From the NCBI GenBank assembly GCA_947069175.1, contig CAMTDV010000013.1, positions 33,369,725 through 33,433,724 on the forward strand: DNA of 64,000 nt. Reading direction: 5' to 3'. The translations under genes and the position numbers were made by a program. This DNA is from Scalesia atractyloides. Lineage: Eukaryota; Streptophyta; Magnoliopsida; Asterales; Asteraceae. The notes below the pieces were generated by a model that made no database searches, had not been told where the DNA came from, and saw nothing but the letters and a program-made list of their open reading frames with translations. This document shows positions 1-11,942 of the stretch, in pieces. The stretch's first letter is position 1. Every line of letters begins with the position of its first letter.

Positions 1-2492
1 AGCCAGAACCCCACAACAAAATGGGGTTGCAGAACGCAAAAATCGCACACTCATTGAAGCTGCACACACTATGGTGGTAGAATCCGAGCTACCTCTTATC
101 TTCTGGGCAGAAGCAAACAATACTGCATGCTATATTCAGAATCATGCCCTGATCAATAAACGCCACATGAAGACTCCATACAAAATGGTTAAAGGTCGCA
201 AACCTTCGGTCAAGCTTTCCGCAAATTCGGATGTCCTTGTGTTCTCCTGCTCATGAACGCTAAAGGAAAGTTTGAAGCTCGAGGGGATCCTTGCATTTTC
301 GTTGGCTATTCTAAAAATACGTCATATCGTGTTTATAACAAGATCAAGAAGATGGTAGTTGAAACCTACAATGTGGGTTGGCTGGAGGAAAATCCCAAGG
401 ACACACGCATTGGTCCTGACTGGTTGTATGACTACTCCACTTTATTTAATCATTTTGATGTGTTTTCCAATGTGCCTGCAGGTAATAGTTCGAATTCTGC
501 CCTTCCAACGGTGCCCTTTTTTTCTGAAGACGATGTTGACGCTGCCGCGCTACATGAGACTTTAAAGCAGCTAAGTGTGGATCCTCCTGGATTTAATGAC
601 ACTGTCTCGCCTTCCTCCACCGTTTCGTATTCTCAAGAACCAACTATCCCTTCGCCTGCTCAGTCCGATCCTCCTAAAGTTGTGGTTTCTGATCCAGAGC
701 CTCCTACAACAAATGAAGGCCTTCCTCCTGATGTTTTGGGTTCCTCTATGTTTCCTGAGCCTACTCCACTCGACTGTTCGGTGGATTCCTCAGCCCATAC
801 TTCTACTGGTGCCTCTGTTGAGGGGTGACATCTGGAGTCGCTTCAGCTAGCGTCACCAACTTGCAAACGGATATTCTTGTTCCCACTACACCAATACCGC
901 AACGTTTACATCGTGATCACCCTGTTGAGAATATTATTGGTCCTGTCAACGCTACTGTTCGAACCCGCAGCCAATCCGGGGATATCAATACCTGTCTTTA
1001 TTCTTGTTTTATTTCCCAAATTGAACCTAAAATTATTGATGTTGCCTTGCAGGAACCAGGCTGGGTGGATGCCATGCACGAGGAACTCAATCAATTTGAG
1101 AAGCTTGGTGTCTGGAAATTGGTGAAGCTGCCTCAAGGAAATCGTGCTCTTGGAACTCGCTGGGTTTTCCACAACAAGCACGATGACACTGGAGTTATTG
1201 TTCGGAATAATGCTAGACTGGTGGTTCAGGGGTTTCGACAGATTGAAGGTTTAGATTATGATAAGGTCTATGCACGTGTCGCCGTTTGGAGGCTTTACGC
1301 ATCTTCTTTGCATACGCATCTTACATGGATTTTACTGTCTATCAAATGGATGTCAAGACTGCGTTTCTATACGGAAAGGTGAAAGAGGAAATCTACATGG
1401 CACAACCACCAGGCTTTACTGATCCTGACAAGCTAGATTATGCTTACAAACTAGACAAAGCTTTGTATGGGTTGCATCAAGCGCCTCGCGCATGGTACGC
1501 TACTCTTACAGAGCATCTGCTTGCTCATGACTCACACGGGGAACCATTGACCAAACTCTGTTTATCAAACGCGTTGATAAGGACATTATTCTCATCCAAA
1601 TCTACGTTGATGATATTATATTTGGTTCCACCAATGATGGTTTGTGCCCCAAATTCGAAGAAATCATGAAGAAGAAATTTGAGATGAGCTCATTGGGGGA
1701 GATGACCATGTTTTTAGGACTTCAAGTTCATCAGAGCCCACAGGGTATTCTAATTCATCAAGGAAAATATGTCCATGACATTCTTGCCAAATTCGAGCTT
1801 ACAGATTCCAAGCCTATGGCTTCACTTATCGCAGAACGGCCTCTGCTGAATGAAGATGCTGAAGGAACGCCTATTAATCCTACTATGTATCGCTCAATGA
1901 TTGGATCACTCATGTATCTCACTGCTAGCGACCATATATCATCTTTGTCGTTCTTCTAGTGTGCTCGTTATCAGGCCACTCCTAAACTTTCTCATTTACA
2001 TGCTGTTAAACGAATTTTTAGGTACCTCAAAGGGGCTCCTTCACTGGGCCTCTGGTATCCTAAAAATTCTAAATTTGAATGTGTTTGCTTTCTTTAACAG
2101 TAATCATGGAGGTACAGATAGGGACATGCGCTCAACTTCGGCTGGTTGCCAATTTCTGGGAGATCGCTTAATTTCGTGGCAATGCAAGAAGCAACAGACG
2201 GTTTCGCTTTCTATTGCAGAAGTAGAATTTGTCGCAGCCTCTGCTTGCTGCTCCCAGGTTTTATGGATGCAACATCAGCTTGCGGATTACGGTTTGACTT
2301 ATTTAAACACAACAATTTACTGTGATAATGATGTCGCGATCCAAATAGTAAAAAACCCTGTTTTCCACTTCAAAACCAAGCACATAAAGATTAATGTTCA
2401 TTTTTCCGTGATTGCTATGAAAAGGGTCTCGTAAAGCTTGAGCAAATCCACACTGATGCAAATGTGGCGGGTTTGTTCACGAAAACCCGTTA
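1..2492 (+). pseudogene. Copia-1 pol fragment: integrase C-terminal half, reverse transcriptase, RNase H
   Basis: This is a Ty1/copia polyprotein relic cut by the left edge of the window. The first 60 bases encode the integrase stretch PQQNGVAERKN, which holds the catalytic Glu. The integrase tail follows to about 440, then a Pro/Ser-rich linker. Reverse transcriptase starts near 1040 (WVDAMHEELNQFEKLGVWKL) and has the YVDD catalytic motif at 1603-1614 (IYVDDIIFGSTND). RNase H follows, with WQCKKQQTVSLS near 2180 and KTKHIKINVHF near 2380. The reading frame changes at about 245, 825, 1285, 1540 and 1940, so no full protein can be made. Domain order IN-RT-RH is diagnostic of copia. The closest lineage by motif style is Sirevirus-like, which is inference. 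It is upstream of the extra ORF at 4375-7062 in the same element. Confidence 0.93.
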
Positions 2493-2631
2493 GCAACGCG
2501 CGTTTTCAAGTGCTTGTGGATCTTCTCAAAATGATTTGGTTTTCTACCTAGGCATCCTCTGTCTTTGTGTTTTGTTTACTGTTCTTCTTTTCTTTTCATT
2601 GCTTCATAAATTTGTTCATATGTATGCACAA

Positions 2632-2646
2632 ATTTAGGGGGAGAAA
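2632..2646 (+). promoter_or_regulatory. Internal polypurine-tract-like motif after Copia-1 pol
   Basis: The motif aaatttagggggagaaat lies about 140 bases after RNase H and 4.4 kb before the real 3' LTR. The same motif follows pol in Copia-2 (10815-10829) and occurs in Copia-3 (63680-63695). Repeated PPTs between pol and the 3' LTR are a known Sirevirus trait. Confidence 0.55.
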
Positions 2647-4374
2647 TCTTAAAAAAAATAGTTTTTGCAAGGATAGGGAAATGAAATAATTTTTCGTGAT
2701 AAAATCTCTGATTAACACATGTAAAGCGTCGAAGCAGAAAAGATTTGGATCGAAAGTGATGTGTCAGTAGGTCTAAAACTCAACCGGATGGGAAAAGTCA
2801 AGTGATATAAACATAACAAACTATGTACTCAGTGGGTCACTTACTATAGGCGTATGATTTCATGGTCTTAAATATTACGTTGATAGATAGCCAACATCTG
2901 AGGTTTCGGGTCTTTATGTTGTTGAGTCATCCGAGGATATCTTGACTGCCTTTTTGTTGCATCCAGATTATATGCAGACCTAGGCACAGTCAGGATATCT
3001 TTCAAAAAGATCCAAGATGGAAAGGCCAAAACCTAAGAGAACAGAAGTTTCTTCATAAGTTCTTACGTACCTCATAAGGTATTTGCCTAACCCTCGTCAG
3101 TCACTATTGGTCTCTCGGCTGTACGGAAGTACTGACCTGTTCACCAATAGCCTGGTGTTGTAAAATATAAAGGATGACCACAGTATACTCACCTGCTACG
3201 ATGAACTATTGTGCTTACCTTGATCGCAGGGTTATGTCATGGTATGGGACACATGAGTATCTTAGTATAATATTACCTTAAGCGTATCATAATGCCTGAA
3301 CTACAAGGGTTGAGTTTTAGAGTTAAATGGACAAGTATATTGACAATCGCTTAGACCAATTGAACCTGCTCATACTAAAAAATGTTCCTTAGTTAGCTTT
3401 TGAAACGATTTGATCCCTTAGCAAGGCTGTGTTAAATGTTTACGTCTATCTTAGTTAGTTCTTCTTTGTGAAATGCTAAAAGGTGGTTGGATTCTTGGTT
3501 AGTCTACTTGATGAATTTTGGTGAGATGGTTTTTGTCAAGAGATATTAGACTGGCCCAGTGTGCTTTAGGATTTGGGCCAGCCTAATAAAATTGGTTAAA
3601 AGTCTGAAAATTGGAAACTTAAGTTACTAATCTGGATTGGGCTTCTTTGGGCCAAACGGTTACTGTTGCGGATTGGGCTTGAAAGGCCCATTTGGACCTT
3701 TTCCGGACAGGCCCACTATGTTACTGTTCCGGATTGGGCCTGTCACAAGCCCAATCCGGATTCAAAATCTCAGGCCCAAGCCCATTTTAGAAATATATAG
3801 GCATCTCTTATTTCATTTCGGATTATCCAAATTCCGAAATAGTGTTTTCTTCTCTGATTCTCTCTCTTTTGGGAATTGTGCATCTCGGATAGTTCATTCC
3901 GGATTAGGTATAACTGCATTAAACACATGCATTCCGGATTAAAATTATGAATATTTAATGCATTTCAGATTGTATCCCGGATTGATCTTTAAGTTCTTAG
4001 GTATTTCGGATTACTATCCGAAATGATGAACTCGGATTTCATTTTGGATTGGATCTTCATCCGGAATGACTATCCATCCAAGATACTATGAATAATCCGG
4101 ATTGCATTTTGTCCGTACTGTTTGGCCTCCTTCAATCCGAATTGATGAAAGGGTTCATCTGGATTCATATTGAACTGTCAGTAATCCGGATTTGGGGTTT
4201 TGAACCTTTCATCCGGTTTGAACCTTTTCAATTGTTAAACCCTATAATTAATTTGAACTCATGTTAAGTTGGACCTTGACTTCTGTTTGCCTATCTAGTT
4301 AGTTTGTAACTGCCATATTGTTAAACTCCATTAACACTGTTAGTTGGATTTAACTTGGTTGATGTTTCACAGAT
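2647..4374 (+). other. Non-coding spacer of Copia-1 between pol and the extra ORF
   Basis: No ORF of note is visible. The first kilobase shares loose blocks with the Copia-2 spacer, such as tactaggtctttat-like words. From about 3640 the sequence becomes a dense array of TCGGAT/ATCCGGAT words, listed separately. The last 25 bases form a 3' splice-site-like tract (ttggttgatgtttcacag) that ends at 4372, two bases before the ATG of the extra ORF. Confidence 0.6.
3730..4220 (+). repeat. Array of ATCCGGAT/TTTCGGAT words
   Basis: Roughly a dozen copies or near copies of CGGATT or its complement AATCCG occur in both orientations, for example attccggatta, tatcccggattg, tttcggattactatccg and aataatccggattg. 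The core ATCCGGAT is palindromic. The same kind of array occurs in Element 3 (about 16430-16700) upstream of the homologous ORF, and in the Copia-3 leader (60908-61285) upstream of gag. Spacing is irregular, so this is not a simple tandem repeat. Confidence 0.75.
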
Positions 4375-7062
4375 ATGGTTGAAGAAGCATTTGACGCGGT
4401 GATGCTGGTTGAGGAGCAATTCCATAACCAAGCAAGGTATCTCTCAGACCCACCAGCAGAGTTCTTCCAGGAGTTTCAGGCTATGAATGTGGGGCTCAAC
4501 GCTTGCAAGATCGCATATGCCCTCCGTGCTAACCCAGTGATTTATAGAGATCTAGTACATTCGTTTTGGAAAAGAGCACGTATTCAGCCGAGGGGTGAAG
4601 ATGGTAGACCATTTATCCGTTCACAGATTCAGCGCAAAGAGATAGTAGTAAACGAAGCATGTGTGAGAGAGGTACTGCAGCTTACCGATACTTTCAGTGA
4701 TCCAACCATTTACGCCAAAGAGAAGGTGCTTCCTGTGCTTATGGAGATAGGATATGAGGGTTCTTATCCACCATTGTTGAAGAAAATGTTTCCGGCTTAT
4801 TGGCGGTTGCTCGTTCATATGTTCATGCAGTGTGTGTCGGAGAATAAGGGCGGTCTGGATCAGCCAAATCAAGCCCAGACATCTGCTATTGTTTCGTTAG
4901 TTATGGACTAGAAGTATAACTATTCTGGTTATATCTTCGACAACATGAAGAAAATTTTAGAGTAGTCCAAGAAGCGGATGTTCCTATTGTACCCACGATT
5001 TGTCCAGCTAATTCTAGATGCTCGTTACCCTGATTTGGCGAAGGATGCTACAGATGCCAACCTGCTTAATATGAAGCCGATAGGGCCTACTATTTTTGCC
5101 ACAATGAAGAAGAACCGCTCTACGTCCAAGATAGTGTTTGTAGGTCGTTTTGCTTTGAAGAAATTCGGGAAGTTTTCTGAAGTTGTTGGTTTAGATGTTC
5201 CACAACCTCCTCTGCCTCCGGTTAACGCTATAGTGGCCGAAGAACACGATGTGCCTACCAAAGAAAAGGAGATAGAGATCGAAGACTTAGTTACTGATGA
5301 CGAAGATGATGTTGGGCAAGCTTTCCTTGACGATCTCGATGAGTTCGATGCCACTTTGACTCCCGCTTTACCAGAGTTATCATCTGAGAACTTAGAAGCC
5401 TTGATTGCTCACTTGAAAGATATCCAGGAGAAACAGGGTGATCCTCCACTTGACATTCCATCTATTGCTGCACCAACTACTCAGATTGAAGAAGATGACG
5501 AAGATGAAGAAGATGAGGTGCCATTGATCAAAACGCAAAGAACTGAGCCGAGCATTCTATCCAGTGCACCTGAAGCTCCTATTGTTTTCACTGTTGCTGA
5601 ATCTGAATTGATCACGTCTACTGTTGCTGAGGTTACCGTGGCTGTATCTATTGCTCATACTTCGATGGTTGACACACCTATTTCATCTTCATAGCAAACC
5701 GCTCCTATTATTACATAGTCTACCGTTGTGTCGATTCCTGCTGACACGGTTCTACAAATGATGGAGTTTGGAGTCAGTTCATCAGGTGCTGGTGGTTCAA
5801 AAGCAGGTGGTATTGGAGTTGGTTATACTGATGATGTTGCTGAAGATTATGTGCGAAGATAAGAGAAAAGGGCATTCGAATTCGGAGGATTGGATAGTGA
5901 CGATTATGATGCAGAGGTTGATGTAGTGGATTTGAAGTAACAGGTGGTTGTGTTGGAACAAGAGGTTTTTTTAAAGGATGCTCAGATTGCCTCTCTGCAG
6001 AATCGTTTAGACGTTCGAGATCAGACTATTGATCCGCTGCAGGGAGACGTTACAATGCTTATGACTCTGGTGTTTGATTTAAGGGGCAAGCTGGAAAACA
6101 AGTTTGGAATGGAGTTTAGTGATCCTACTGATGACCCGATGAACATTGAAACTAGGCATCGTGCAGCACAACAGCGAATGGCTGAAGAAACCGAAGAACA
6201 AAGATTGGCAGCTGATCGTCAAGCGGGTCTAGATGATTATATGAGCGATCCACACAGGAAATTTACGGCTAGTCAGAAACGTGCTGCTAATCAGAAGAAG
6301 AAGAATCAAATGGTATTAATGAAGAATGTTAATGTGAATCCACTGGATGAGAATTTTCAGCTTAAGGATCCAACCAATCAGTCCGAGAGATATGTGATGG
6401 AGTTGGGGTCAAGTTACTACAGTAAGGTGGGAAACAAGTCCAAGGTGCTCAGTTGGATGTACAATCATGTTAAAAATATGTGGATTATCGTGCGCCAGGA
6501 TGGAACCCGTGAATACTATTCGAAAGAGTCGCAATTCGAGACATGGACTAAAGTTGCTTTGACTGATCTTTTGAGAGCTCCATACACTGATGATGATACT
6601 ACAGAGCGTGGACCGTGGTAGAGATTCTTCAAGAAGCTTGAACGTGAGGTTAGGAATGGCTTCAAGACTATGAAGACTGCTGAACCATATTTGAGAGCGG
6701 CTAAAGGAGTTCACGATGCACACACAGGCAAGAGGTTCAAATCGGTGATGTGGCCGCCAACCGACAAAGAATTAGTTATTCTGGTTGCTCCTACCTTTCC
6801 TAGGGGAATTCTGAAGAACTTCAACTTTTGGTTATACGATCCTAAAGTCGGAAGTGTCGCTATTGTGACTAAAGAGAAGGCGTTCAGGGTCAACGATGTG
6901 GTAGATTTGGTTAGCTTTCACGACGAAGACTTGCAGGTTCATGCGTCGCATCAATTTAGAACTGCTGAGCTGTATGAGGTATGTGCAAAGGATTGGACTG
7001 CTGCGGTTGCTAGTATCATCGCTGGAAGACTAGGTGTGGACGCTCAACAGAAAGACCAATGA
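4375..7062 (+). pseudogene. Extra ORF of Copia-1 between pol and 3' LTR (function unknown)
   Basis: One continuous reading frame of about 895 codons is broken only by in-frame stops (near 4909, 4963, 5692, 5716, 5857, 5938 and 6619), with no frameshift seen. Layout: an N-terminal globular part (LVHSFWKRARI, VREVLQLTD, YWRLLVHMFMQCVSENKGG); a very acidic middle (EEDDEDEEDEVPLIK); a predicted coiled coil near codons 525-570 (LEQEVFLKDAQIASLQNRLD); and a C-terminal part with NFWLYDPKVGS. No signal peptide, membrane span, zinc knuckle or protease site is visible. The start ATG follows a 3' splice-site-like tract by two bases. The stop is 8 bases before the polypurine tract. Homologous ORFs occur in Element 3 and, more distantly, in Copia-2. 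The position equals the Sirevirus env-like ORF, but the family is not one I can name. Confidence 0.8.
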
Positions 7063-7069
7063 AGTAATC

Positions 7070-7081
7070 CTAGGGGGAGAA
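7070..7081 (+). promoter_or_regulatory. Polypurine tract of Copia-1
   Basis: The purine run tagggggagaa abuts the TG of the LTR at 7082. It would prime plus-strand synthesis. Confidence 0.8.
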
Positions 7082-7365
7082 TGTTGGGCTTGGATTATTA
7101 AAGGTTTCATTAAGGATGTATTTGGGCTTTTGGGGTTTATGTGGGCTTCCTAGTGCCTAATGGGCCTAGGGTTGTAATTATGGGCTTAATGATGCTTATA
7201 AATTGAGGGGCTAGGTCATATTGAAAGCAAAAACTTGTATCAGACATTTTTGGTGCATGCAAGTTAGAATCATTCAAAGTTATTCAAGTTGTTCTTCTTC
7301 CTAATCATAATTTCCGCTGTTGAGTAGGTTAGTGATACCTTTTCGATCCGTTTACGAGACTTATA
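7082..7365 (+). mobile_element. 3' LTR of Copia-1
   Basis: This begins TGTTGGGCTTGG directly after the PPT. It ends near GAGACTTATA, where the Element 3 LTR has GGGACTTACA, so the terminal CA is mutated. A TATA-like box (gcttataaattg) lies near 7195. The LTR is similar along its length to the reverse-strand LTR at 13239-13537. Its right flank, aaaat at 7366-7370, falls exactly at the Copia-2 protease motif. This shows insertion of Copia-1 into Copia-2; the 5' LTR must lie left of the window. Confidence 0.82.
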
Positions 7366-8780
7366 AAAATGGATTATGGATAGTGGAGCTTCACGACACA
7401 TGACTGGGATGCTTGTGTTGTTGCACGACGTCAAAGCTATCCGGGGAGGTTACGTTGGTTTTGCCAGAACTCAAGGTGGAAGAATCATCGGATAAGGTAT
7501 TCTTACGAATGGAGTGGTTTCATTCGACAAGGTGAACTACATTGCGGAGCTGGAAAACAATCTACTGAGTATTTCGCAAATTTGTGAAAAACAGTTCACA
7601 ACACACTTCAACGACAAAGAATGTCTAATTCTCAAGCCGGGATTCAAAATTCCTGAGGAGTGGATCCTCACGCGCGCTCCAAGAGAAAATGATCTCTATG
7701 TTCTAGATATGAGCGTCGCATCCACTACATCTAAGAAGGTTCAGTGCTTTGTTTCTAAAGCAACCGAGAAGGAGTCAATTTATGGCATCGGAAGATGGGG
7801 CACATACATTTGAGAAAGATGAATTATTTAGTACACAATGACCTAGTGGAGGGTGTTAATCTAAAGAATTTTTAGTTGTCTGATGATTGTCTAAGGTGTA
7901 AGAAGGGGAAACAGTATAAGAAATCACACCTAAGAAAGCTTTTAAATTCTATCAAGCTACCACTAGAAAGGCTTCATATGGATCTATTTGGGACAATAAA
8001 TGTCAAAAGCATTTCTGGAGATCTATATTGCCTGGTCGTGACAGATGGTTTTTCTAGATTCTCATGGGTTTTCTTTCTAGAGAGCAAAGATGAAACATTT
8101 GAAAGTCTTATAATTATCTTCAGAAAGCTTGAAAACCTATATCACTTTCCTATCAAGAGAATCCGCAGTGACAATGGTACTGAGTTCAAGAACAAAAGGA
8201 TGCTCGAATTCTGCAACGAAAAGGGGATTCTTCACGAATTCAGTGCTCCCTATACTCCTCAACCAAATGGAGTTGCTAAACATAAGAATCACACACTGAT
8301 CGAGACTGCCAGGACCATGCTCGCTGATTCAAAACTGCCAATTAGTTTTTAGAGCGAATCAGTCGCATCTGCGTGTTATACCGTCAATCGTGTGTTGACA
8401 GTCAAGCCTCACAACAAGATTTGTTTTGAGCTGCTAAACCAACGGAAGCCGAACCTTGCGTTTTTGGAGCCTTTGGATCACCGTGTACTATTTTGGACCC
8501 GAATGGTAAATTTGGAGTCAAATCCTTGGAAGGTTTTTCATCGGTTATGCTAGTCCACAAAAGCGTGTCTATTTGCCGAGTCTGAACCAGGTTATTCTTG
8601 CACAGCATGTTGATTGTCAACGGTATACTACGCCAATGCAGAAACCTAGGGATCCATGGCTGGTCAAGTATGAAGGTTTGTGGAATTCATTTGACCTACC
8701 GAAAGTGCCATCTTAAGAAGAACTTGTTATGCTCTTTCAACAACATCAAATTTCTAATCAAGAGCAAGTTTGAACACTGC
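7366..8780 (+). pseudogene. Copia-2 protease and integrase relic
   Basis: The protease motif WIMDSGASRHMTG is at about 7370, with catalytic DSG at 7379-7387. It is followed by the pre-integrase zinc-binding region (H near 7850, CLRC at about 7890) and the integrase core. Catalytic Asp residues are visible in LHMDLFG (near 7975) and RSDNGTEF (near 8165). The third catalytic position reads GVAKHKN, where relatives have GVAERKN, so the Glu is replaced by Lys. Stops occur near 7493, 7811, 7873 and 8350, and the frame decays after 8400. The gag and 5' LTR are outside the window, displaced by Copia-1. Confidence 0.9.
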
Positions 8781-10660
8781 TGAATCATCTACCCAACAAC
8801 CGATTAATGCCAACTCTGATCATGAACCAACTTTTGATGATGGAGGATCTAGTTCCAATGAAGGATCTGAGCATATTGAAAGTTATTTAAATGCTCAAGC
8901 TGATCAATCCATTGTCAGAAATGCAACTACATCTTCTGCACCAGTTTTTGATGAAGTGATCACAAATTTGCAAAGTCAAGTGGATGTTCTGAGTGAAGTA
9001 ATGCCAATGACACATTCTTATCATCCATCGAAGAATATCATCGGCAACTTGCAAACTGGAGTGAAAACTTGCAATCAGATCAAAAAGGATCTAAGCTGTT
9101 TTGATACCAGTATTGCTCCATTGCAAACTAGACTTTCTTATAGTTGTTTTGTTTTGCAGGTTGAACCAGGAAACTGGAGAGACGCGTTGAAAGAAGAAAG
9201 CTGGGTGGAGGCAATGCAGGAAGAGTTGCTTCAATTCCAGAAATTCGGTGTCTGGAAGCTTGCTGACCTACCAGATAATCATAAAAAGATCAATACTCGA
9301 TGGGTCTTCAAGTGCAAGAGAGATGATAGAGGTAAAGTGGTTAGAAACAAAGCTCGGCTCATGGTCCAGGGCTTTCATAGCAAGAAGGGATAGACTACAC
9401 TGAAGTCTACACCCCAACCGCTCGTCTCGAAGCTATTCGCATATTCTTGGCCTTTGCTTCTTAGAAAGGTTTCAAGGTGTATCAATTGGATGTCAAACAT
9501 ACTTTCTTGTACGACAAAGTCAAAGAGGAGGTGTATGTCGTACAACCACCGGGGTTGGTCGATCCTATACACAAGGATAAAGTCTAGCTTCTGAACAAAG
9601 CTTTATATGGTCTTCACCAAGCCCCGAGAGCTTGCTATGAAACGCTTTCAAGATATCTTCTAGACAACGACTTTCTCAGAGGAACTGTAGACTGTACTCT
9701 CTTCACAAAGGAAGTAGATGGTCATCTAATTTTGGTACAGATATATGTGGATGATATCATCTTTGGATCGACAAATGATAAGCTGTGTAAAGACTTCGAA
9801 GAAGTCATGAAGAAGAAATTCTAAATGAGTGCTATGGGGGAGATGAAGTTCTTTTTAGGACTTCAGGTTGAGCAATTGCCTGATGGTATCTTCATTCATC
9901 AGACGAAGTATGTTCATGACATGTTAGAGAAATTTGACGTGACAGGAACTACACCAGCATCAACTCCACTAGCACCGAATCACGGCATTTTTCCAGACGC
10001 TCATGGAGTCAAAGTCAATGAAACATTATATTGCTCCATAATCAGATCCTTGATGTATCTTATAGCTTCAAGATGAGATATCATGTATCCAACCTTCCTA
10101 TGCGCCTGTTATCAGTCCAATCCTAGAGATTCACACTTGTTAGCTGTCAAACGAATCATGCGATACTTGAAAGGATTTCCGTGCACCGGCTTGTGGTATC
10201 CTAGATATGACGACCTCAACCTTGCGGGTTACTCGGACTCTGATTTCGGCTGCTGCAAGCTTAATGCCAAATCTACTACTGCTGGTTACCAGTTCTTTGG
10301 AACTCGTTTGGTAACATGGCAATGCAAGAAACAGACCGCGGTCGCTCTCTCTACATGTGAAGCTAATACGTTTCAGCATCCAGTTGTTGTGCCCAGATAC
10401 TCTGGATACAACAGCTGATGAGAGACTACGGACTGCAATTTCTTGATAAGCCAATTAATGGAGATAACAAGGCAGCGATTGATATGACAAAAAATCATTT
10501 TCAACACTCACGCACTAAACATATAGAAATTCGACACCACTTTATCCGTGACTGTTACGAGAAAAGTTGGTTAGATTTGAAAAAATCCACACTGATGACC
10601 AAAAAGCAGATTTTTACACCAAAGCATTTGATCGTTCAAGATTTAAAAATTTGTTAAAAT
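8781..10660 (+). pseudogene. Copia-2 reverse transcriptase and RNase H relic
   Basis: An acidic Ser-rich linker to about 9120 leads into the RT (SWVEAMQEELLQFQKFGVWKLADLP near 9200). The RT has the YVDD box near 9745 (IYVDDIIFGSTND) and MSAMGEMKFFLGLQV near 9825. RNase H follows (YLKGFPCTGLWYP, WQCKKQTAVALSTCEA, RTKHIEIRHHFIRDCYEK) to about 10660. Frameshifts lie near 9390 and 10070, and stops near 9463, 9587 and 9823. The domain order and motifs match Copia-1 closely, yet the protein is clearly diverged, so these are two related families. Both are Sirevirus-like by inference. Confidence 0.92.
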
Positions 10661-10814
10661 TAAATGGTTTAAGAAATCTGGCTTCGGGGGATATTCTTGA
10701 GGTTGAATCTGAGGATGACGAGGACTTGACGTGATTCTCATTGGTATGACATGTTTTTTTTTCTGTTACTATACTTTCTTAAAAAAACTAAAACCCAAAA
10801 ATATGTTTTTGATT

Positions 10815-10829
10815 TTAGGGGGAGAAAAG
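10815..10829 (+). promoter_or_regulatory. Internal polypurine-tract-like motif after Copia-2 pol
   Basis: The motif ttttagggggagaaaag lies at the same relative place as the one at 2632 in Copia-1, far from its 3' LTR at 23615. Confidence 0.5.
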
Positions 10830-11942
10830 TTTGGGAAAATACAAAAACATTTAAAAAGTCAAAACGTGTTTTTTTTGTGAAATAGGGGTGATCATATTAC
10901 ATCAGCTGACAATCACAGTATGCTAAAGATATGGAATGTTTTTACAAGAAATTAAACAGGACTTACTGAGAAGGTGCAATAGGCTTCACTCTTTCAGTAA
11001 ATTGTTTTTCAAGATATAAATTTAAAAGAAAAACTGGGTAACTTGTGGGTCGACATATCTCTTGGATATATGGACTTATTACTCCAAAATTTTGTTTGAG
11101 AGAATGCTAGATTCTGCGATACTAGGTCTTTATATTTAATCGATATCTGGGGCATTATACGAGTTCTTCTAATTTTGCGTCAGCAATGGCCTAGAACTTG
11201 TATAATACTTTACGCATTATTCACCTACATAAGCTGCCCAAAAAATGAGTATTTCATAAACATTTACAACATCTGCAGTTCAAAAGATTCCTTTATGGAA
11301 CACCACCTAAAGTCGAGCCTTCATCTCTTTGTCTGTATGGAAACAATAACCTAAGCTCTCAAGGTCTCGCAATCCACCCCATTTACAGATATCAGTTAGA
11401 TATATTCACCTGTGAAATGATATTCTGGGAATCTCGATGCGGGAGTATATTCTGAGATGGGAAACACAGTTGCTTGATGTTCCTTAATATCACCTAACTT
11501 ATCTTGAAATAGTTGAGAAACGTTTAGAGGTTTAAGTGGATGAGTATATCAGCAATCTAGGTAAATCTGTTTAAGAACTTAAAGTTACTACCAAGATCAA
11601 CAGTACTTGTGATGTGTTTAAATACTTGATATGATCCTCTAAACACAAAAAACTCATAAAAATAGTTATGTAAATACATCTTTACTTGTTCTTTCTTTTT
11701 AGAAAAATCCCAAAAAGATTTTCAGTTTACTTTTAGCAATTTCTCTTAGATTTTAGTCTACCGATGATGAAAAATACCGTTAGTCCAAGTCAAAGCGACG
11801 ATTGCTGGAGAAAAGCTGAAGTTCACGGGTTGGGAGCTAATCAGAAAAGAAAAGTTTTCCTGAACGTCAACAAAGTTCATTTATTTGAAACTTTACATTT
11901 TTAAAATAAAATAAATCTGTTTTGGTTAAAATGGCCAACCAA

